Assembly: GCA_937890005.1 (NCBI GenBank) | Contig: CALBZA010000032.1 | Coordinates: forward strand, 1-49,011 | From: an uncultured Verrucomicrobia subdivision 3 bacterium | GTDB lineage: Bacteria > Verrucomicrobiota > Verrucomicrobiia > Limisphaerales > DASXHY01 | Direction: 5' to 3' | DNA: 49,011 nt | Shown here: piece after piece, positions 44,591-49,011 of the stretch | Layout: each line of letters begins with the position of its first letter | Position numbering within the stretch: position 1 is the first letter of the stretch | The notes under the pieces: model-generated | What the model saw: the letters and a program-made list of their open reading frames with translations, nothing else | What the model was told of the DNA's origin: nothing | Databases searched by the model: none | Program-made: the position numbers and the translations under genes

Positions 44591-47500
44591 TCAGTTCGTC
44601 GTGCGATAAAAGCGGTACGGAAACCGGAATGCATTCGTATCCTGGAGAAAAAAATTGCCGCTGATGTCCCCCGTCGCGGTTCCAATATTGGTCCATTGCA
44701 GGAAGTTCGTCGTCGCCTGGATGACGTAGATCACAGAGCTTCCGCCCGCGCCTCTCACCCGAAAAACGCCGTTGCTGTATCCGCCGGTGGCAAGTTGCGG
44801 TCCGCCGGCTCCCGTTCCTGAATCCCGCACCAGCGTCACGTCGTTGCCCGTGCCGCCATTGTAGTGAATTCGAAACTGCTGACCGCTCACGTTGAGCGCG
44901 GCATTTTGCGGCAGTCCGTTGAAAGTTCCCGAGATCGGATCGACACCATCGTTCTGCAAAATCAGGAACGTCGTGCCTGGCGGAACTGAAGGAAGCGACG
45001 TCACCTGTAAAGTCGCATTCGCCAGTGTGACGGCGCCCGTGATCGAGAGTTGATCGTACTGTGTGATCGGAGTGGTGCCCGTTCCGCCGATGCTGACGAT
45101 CGCTCCTGTGCTGAGGGTCAGTCCCGATTTGAAGCCGATCAATCCGGGACCGGACTGTCCTGGCGAGATCGATCCGCCGCTGATTCCGTTTTGTCCAACT
45201 GTTCCCTGGCCTTCCAGAATGCCGCCGCTGACGTAGAGGGGACCGCTGTTTTGAATTGTCCCGCCGTTCAGCTTCAGTGTTCCGGCCGTGTTTGTGAAGT
45301 TGCCCGGCAGCTGAAGCGTTCCAACGTCGCACTGGATCACGCCGCTCGAAGCATTCATCAGCCGGAAGTCGGCAATGTAAGAAAGACCCGTCCCGCCGCT
45401 TTTGAGAATCGTGCCGGTGTTTGTCCAGGTGATCGCAGCTCCGCCGTAGGTCTGGTAGGCCTGATTGTTGCCGGTGATCTGCCAGAGGCCACCGTTGCTG
45501 ATGGTGGTCGAAAGTGTGTTTCCACCGAGGAGGTTTCCATCGCTCCATACAACCGTGCCCTGATTGATCAGCCGAAGGTTGTAGATGTTTTTGTTCGCGG
45601 CCGTGTTGTATTGAAGTTTCCCGGTCGGTCCCACGATAAGAACTCCGTCTGAACCGCCGGAATTGATCACCAGCGTCCCGGTGCCGATGCGATTGGTTCC
45701 GCGCAATTGAGAGCCGTCGATCGTGAGGTTGGTGATCGATCCCGTTTGCTGGAATGTATTGGCGATTACATAAACGTCGCCGCCAGTGTGGAGGAGATTC
45801 GGGATGATGTTGGTGCGCAGATTCAATGTGCCGCCATTGAAACGGCTGATACCGGTTCCAGTCGCTGTTCCGCCGGAGTCGAACCATGTTCCTGAAGCGA
45901 TGTTGATGAGGCCCGGAGTCGTTGCTGAAAAGGTTCCGCCGATAAGGTTGTTCGTTCCGCCGCTCAGCTGCAGGGTTCCAGACAATGCTTGAACGATCCC
46001 GCCCGGTGCATTCACGAAATTGAAACTGCTGATGTGCGAGATTCCAGTTCCGCCGCTTTTCCGAAGTGTGCCGGTGTTCAACCAGTTCGGCGTTGGGCCG
46101 CCATACGTTTGATAGATCTGGCTGTCGCCGGTGATCTGCCAGAGACCGCCGTTGCTGATGGTTGTTGAGGACGTGTTCCCGCCAAGCAGGTTGCCGCCGA
46201 ACCATTCCACGGTGCCGCGGTTAAGAAGTACCAGATTGTAAACGTTCTTGTTCGAATCGTTCGTGAATCGAAGTGTTCCGCCCGGCTCAACCGTCAGCTG
46301 ACCGTCCGTGCCTCCGGATCGGAGGGTGAGAATGCCGGTACCGATGCGATTGGTTCCGCGGAGCTGGGAGCCGTCCAGCGCGAGATTGGTGATCGCACCC
46401 GACTGCTGAAAGGTGTTGGCGATCACGTAAATATCGCCGCCGGTGTGCAGCAGATTGGGGATGATGTTCGTGCGGAGATTCAGGATGGTGCCATTGAACC
46501 GCGTGATGCCGGTGCCGCCGGCTGTGCCTCCGGCATCGGTCCATGTGCCGCCGGCGAGATTCACGACGGCGGGAGCTGTGGCCAGGAACTGTCCGCCCAG
46601 TTGTGAGGCTGGCGAATCGGTGCCGTTGAATTGAAGCGTGCCCGAAAGCGCCTCCACGGTGGCTCCGGGGCGGTTGACGAACATGAAGTTGCTGATCTGT
46701 GAAATGCCGGCACCGGCGGTTTTGCGAAGAATACCAGTGTTGGTCCAGGTGATCGTCGGACCGCCGTAAGTCTGGTAAATCTGGTTGTCGCCACTGACCA
46801 ACCAGAGCCCGCCATTGCTGATTGTGGTGGAAGCAGTATTGCCGCCGAGCAGATTGCCGGCAGACCAATCGACCGTGCCCTGATTGATGAGATGCAGGTT
46901 GTAAACATTTTTGTTTGGAGCAGTGGCGAACTGCAGCGTGCCGGCAGGTTGAATCGTGAGACGTCCATTCACACCGCCCGAACGGATCAGGAGCGTTCCA
47001 TTGCCGACCCTGTTGGTTCCGCGAAGTTGAGCGCCATCAATGGTCAGATTCGTAATTGCGCCGCCCTGCTGGAAGGTGTTCGCAATGACGTAAATGTCGC
47101 CTCCCGTGTGCCGGAGGTTCGGAATGATATTGGTGCGCAGGTTCAATGTGCCTCCGTCGAAACGGTTCGTGCCGGTGCCTGAGGCGGTGCCGCCCGAATC
47201 GAACCATGTTCCGGACGTGATCGTAACGAGCCCCGGCGAAGTCGCGATGAACTGGCCACCGATTTCATTGCTGCCGCCACCTTGAATCCGCAACGTTCCT
47301 GAAGTTGCCTGAACGATTCCGGGAGGGCGGTTTACGAGCTGGAAATTGCTGATTTGGGAAATGCCGCTTCCACCGGTTTTTTGAATCGTGCCGGAGTTCG
47401 TCAGAGTCATCAGCGGCCCGCCGTAGGTCTGGTAAATCTGGTTGTCACCGGTGATCTGCCAGAGGCCGCCGTTGCTGATGGTTGTGGATCCGGAATTTCC

Positions 47501-47962
47501 GGCGAGCAGGTTGCCGCCGGACCAGAGGATCGTTCCGCGGTTGAGGAGCCGGAGATCGTAGAAATTTTTGTTCGCCGCGCCCTCGAGCTTCAGTTGGCCG
47601 GAATTTTCAATTGTGAATCTTCCGCGCATGCCACCGTTGGTGATGTTGAGAATGCCGTTTGCAGAAACGATTCCGTTGTTGGTTGCAACCAGTCCGTTCG
47701 GCGCTCCGATCAACAGCGTCTGCGTTCCGCTGGCTGCGCCAAGATTCAGACTCGCCACGGCGACGGTGCCTGTGAGAGCGGAAACTGTGTAGGCGCCTGC
47801 GACGTTGATGTTGGCCGTATCGATTGCGGTTGGGACACCATTCGGCGACCAGTTTGATGGGATGAACCAGTTGCCGCCGAGCGTATTTGTCCATTGTCGA
47901 ACGGCGGCATGGGTTGAATTGAAACAAAGGAGTACGGCCACGAACACGAGGCATGATTTCAT
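44591..47962 (-). CDS. Large secreted beta-repeat protein (autotransporter-repeat-like)
   Basis: 1,123 residues. A signal peptide (MKSCLVFVAVLLCFNSTHA) is followed by a WSPNGVPTAIDTANIN block, common at the start of verrucomicrobial repeat proteins. Four tandem units of about 219-221 residues follow, each with STTISNGGLW, IYQTYGG, LNLRTNIIPNL and GGDIYVIANTFQQ. A 180-residue C-terminal part has a GTFLILQNDGV-type strand and ends in FYRTTN. The Asn/Gly/Thr-rich beta-strand pattern fits a right-handed beta-helix. There is no outer-membrane barrel and no PEP/VPDSG tail, so the anchoring route is unclear. Unit DNA is strongly conserved, which points to recent duplication. Adhesin or surface-layer roles are guesses. 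Confidence 0.85.
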   Translation of the reverse strand: MKSCLVFVAVLLCFNSTHAAVRQWTNTLGGNWFIPSNWSPNGVPTAIDTANINVAGAYTVSALTGTVAVASLNLGAASGTQTLLIGAPNGLVATNNGIVSANGILNITNGGMRGRFTIENSGQLKLEGAANKNFYDLRLLNRGTILWSGGNLLAGNSGSTTISNGGLWQITGDNQIYQTYGGPLMTLTNSGTIQKTGGSGISQISNFQLVNRPPGIVQATSGTLRIQGGGSNEIGGQFIATSPGLVTITSGTWFDSGGTASGTGTNRFDGGTLNLRTNIIPNLRHTGGDIYVIANTFQQGGAITNLTIDGAQLRGTNRVGNGTLLIRSGGVNGRLTIQPAGTLQFATAPNKNVYNLHLINQGTVDWSAGNLLGGNTASTTISNGGLWLVSGDNQIYQTYGGPTITWTNTGILRKTAGAGISQISNFMFVNRPGATVEALSGTLQFNGTDSPASQLGGQFLATAPAVVNLAGGTWTDAGGTAGGTGITRFNGTILNLRTNIIPNLLHTGGDIYVIANTFQQSGAITNLALDGSQLRGTNRIGTGILTLRSGGTDGQLTVEPGGTLRFTNDSNKNVYNLVLLNRGTVEWFGGNLLGGNTSSTTISNGGLWQITGDSQIYQTYGGPTPNWLNTGTLRKSGGTGISHISSFNFVNAPGGIVQALSGTLQLSGGTNNLIGGTFSATTPGLINIASGTWFDSGGTATGTGISRFNGGTLNLRTNIIPNLLHTGGDVYVIANTFQQTGSITNLTIDGSQLRGTNRIGTGTLVINSGGSDGVLIVGPTGKLQYNTAANKNIYNLRLINQGTVVWSDGNLLGGNTLSTTISNGGLWQITGNNQAYQTYGGAAITWTNTGTILKSGGTGLSYIADFRLMNASSGVIQCDVGTLQLPGNFTNTAGTLKLNGGTIQNSGPLYVSGGILEGQGTVGQNGISGGSISPGQSGPGLIGFKSGLTLSTGAIVSIGGTGTTPITQYDQLSITGAVTLANATLQVTSLPSVPPGTTFLILQNDGVDPISGTFNGLPQNAALNVSGQQFRIHYNGGTGNDVTLVRDSGTGAGGPQLATGGYSNGVFRVRGAGGSSVIYVIQATTNFLQWTNIGTATGDISGNFFLQDTNAFRFPYRFYRTTN

Positions 47963-48099
47963 GGTTCCTTTTCTGAATGAACCGCCTACGAGCAGTGGAA
48001 ATTTAGGCGGTGGAAAAGTTATGCACGCCCGTGGGAGTTCACGGAATTAGGGAAAAACCTACCTTCAACAGAACCGGATCGAAGATTCAGCCGCGGCTT

Positions 48100-48876
48100 T
48101 CAGAGAGAAATGAGAGTCCAGGCGCCCCAAATCGCGAGGGCGACTCCGGAGAATCGGCTGACAATTCCAGCTCGCGGGGCAGCTTTTTCAAACAGAACGA
48201 ATGCGGAGATCAATGCGATCCACCAGAGATTCATCACGCCGCCAACGAACAGGAGCATCATCAAAACCCAGCAGCAGCCGGCGCATTGAAGGCCATGATT
48301 CCATCCCATCCAGACCGCGCCCAACGGACTGTCGCGCCATTCTTCCTGCAACGATGCTTCGCGCGAGCGGCATCGTGAGAGGCACTTGCCCTTCATTCGA
48401 GCGAACTGGAACAGGCCGGCGGCGATCAGCAGCGATCCGGCAAAAATGGGATTTGTGCTTTCCATCAGCGAAGAGAGCAGTCCGAAGACATTCAGCTGCC
48501 ATTGAATGATTGCTGCCGCGACACTGAATCCGGTCCACACCAGGAGGTAACCACCTGCGAAGCTCATCGAGCGGGCGATGGGAGACTTTTCCGGAGTCCG
48601 GTTTCGCGCAAGCCGGGCGAATGCCAGAATCATTGGAATGGCCGTCGGCAGCATCATGGCCACCATCATTTCGGCCCACATCAGGAACAGCGGGAACAAA
48701 GTGGCGGCCGACTGGGCATCGACGTCGTCGCCGGACATCGCCATTCCGGCGCACTTGCAGGTGCCGGTGCTGTACATGGCATGCGCTTCGTAGGCCATGT
48801 AGGCCCATGCCGCGGCGGTAATTGTGCCGAGGATGCCGAGCAATACCAATCGATCTCGTTTCAGAATGCGGTCCAT
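48100..48876 (-). CDS. DUF2182 integral membrane protein
   Basis: 258 residues with about six membrane segments. It has the family block MWAEMMVAMMLPTAIPMIL, rich in Met, followed by FAGGYLLVWTGFSVAAA. A Cys/Met-containing loop (STGTCKCAGMAMSG) and the CLSRCRS loop with two Cys could bind a metal. HGLQCAGCCWVLMMLLF near the end is typical. DUF2182 proteins are annotated as predicted metal-binding membrane proteins of unknown function. The ATG at 48876 begins a typical short basic N-terminus (MDRILKRDRLVLLGI). It stands alone, facing the window edge. Confidence 0.85.
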   Translation of the reverse strand: MDRILKRDRLVLLGILGTITAAAWAYMAYEAHAMYSTGTCKCAGMAMSGDDVDAQSAATLFPLFLMWAEMMVAMMLPTAIPMILAFARLARNRTPEKSPIARSMSFAGGYLLVWTGFSVAAAIIQWQLNVFGLLSSLMESTNPIFAGSLLIAAGLFQFARMKGKCLSRCRSREASLQEEWRDSPLGAVWMGWNHGLQCAGCCWVLMMLLFVGGVMNLWWIALISAFVLFEKAAPRAGIVSRFSGVALAIWGAWTLISL

Positions 48877-49011
48877 TGCCAAAAACACTGGAAACGTGTG
48901 CGAGCTTAGCAATGGACTTTCAACTGGCAATGCCGGATGCGCGAAGGGGAGTTTACGGGGTGTGATTAAAAGTGGGTGAGATTAATTCCACATGTTTTCC
49001 CACTGGCCGTT

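Noticed and set aside
44574..46205. 543-codon open frame on the minus strand overlapping the large repeat protein
   Set aside because: It is a shifted frame of the Gly/Thr/Asn-rich repeats. The product is Arg/His-rich with no fold, while the main frame has a signal peptide and clear repeat logic.

Overview
The window looks like a chromosomal segment of a Verrucomicrobiota bacterium, probably the Pedosphaera/Limisphaera side of the phylum. This is inferred from four things: a VPDSG-type C-terminal sorting protein, a pseudopilin with the FTLIELLVVIAIIAILA start typical of the phylum, a large secreted beta-repeat protein, and abundant small hairpin repeats with Y1 (tyrosine) transposases. Coding density is high, with about 41 credible genes on both strands. 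No rRNA, tRNA or CRISPR was recognised.

Layout. 1-3.6 kb: surface-polysaccharide type genes (glycosyltransferase, two sulfotransferase-like proteins, a methyltransferase). 3.8-7.3 kb: alaS, interrupted in frame by a complete REP-associated tyrosine transposase (RAYT) element. 7.4-9.3 kb: GNAT acetyltransferase, group III truncated haemoglobin, 1-Cys peroxiredoxin. 9.5-16.6 kb: a leftward MoxR/Bat operon (MoxR ATPase, a two-lobed retropepsin-like lipoprotein, DUF58, DUF4381-like, two VWA proteins, a Q-rich TPR protein). 17.0 kb: VPDSG sorting protein. 17.8-25.0 kb: leftward nusA-infB-rbfA-nrnA-truB-ribF operon with a structured leader. 25.2-28.3 kb: degenerate receiver, cold-shock protein, hemW, M42 peptidase. 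28.3-36.2 kb: MFS exporter, ubiD, pseudopilin, epimerase and amidase, then ubiX-ubiA. The ubiD/ubiX/ubiA set fits the last steps of the futalosine menaquinone route (inference). 36.2-38.7 kb: PPi-type phosphofructokinase and a GH43-like lipoprotein. 39.1-40.9 kb: an IS200-like transposase in a nest of hairpin repeats that includes an exact 375-bp tandem duplication. 41.0-42.5 kb: an N-terminal half carB. 42.7-44.5 kb: two NarL-type response regulators. 44.6-48.9 kb: a 1,123-residue repeat protein and a DUF2182 membrane protein.

The most unusual feature is the RAYT element inside alaS. It is 620 bp, bounded by 24-bp inverted repeats with one mismatch. Each end carries two hairpins, and the alaS frame stays open through the whole element, so the transposase would be made as an internal domain of alanyl-tRNA synthetase. 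The same gene carries two more in-frame repeat insertions built from 7-bp units. Comparable heptamer arrays (ATCCGCA-, GTAAATC-, TCAC- and GATT-type) sit directly against stop or start codons in the Bat operon, after the peroxiredoxin gene and after carB. Other points to check are a terminator/SD-sequestering double hairpin before nusA, the split carB, and an aspartyl-protease-like gene tightly coupled into the MoxR/Bat operon.
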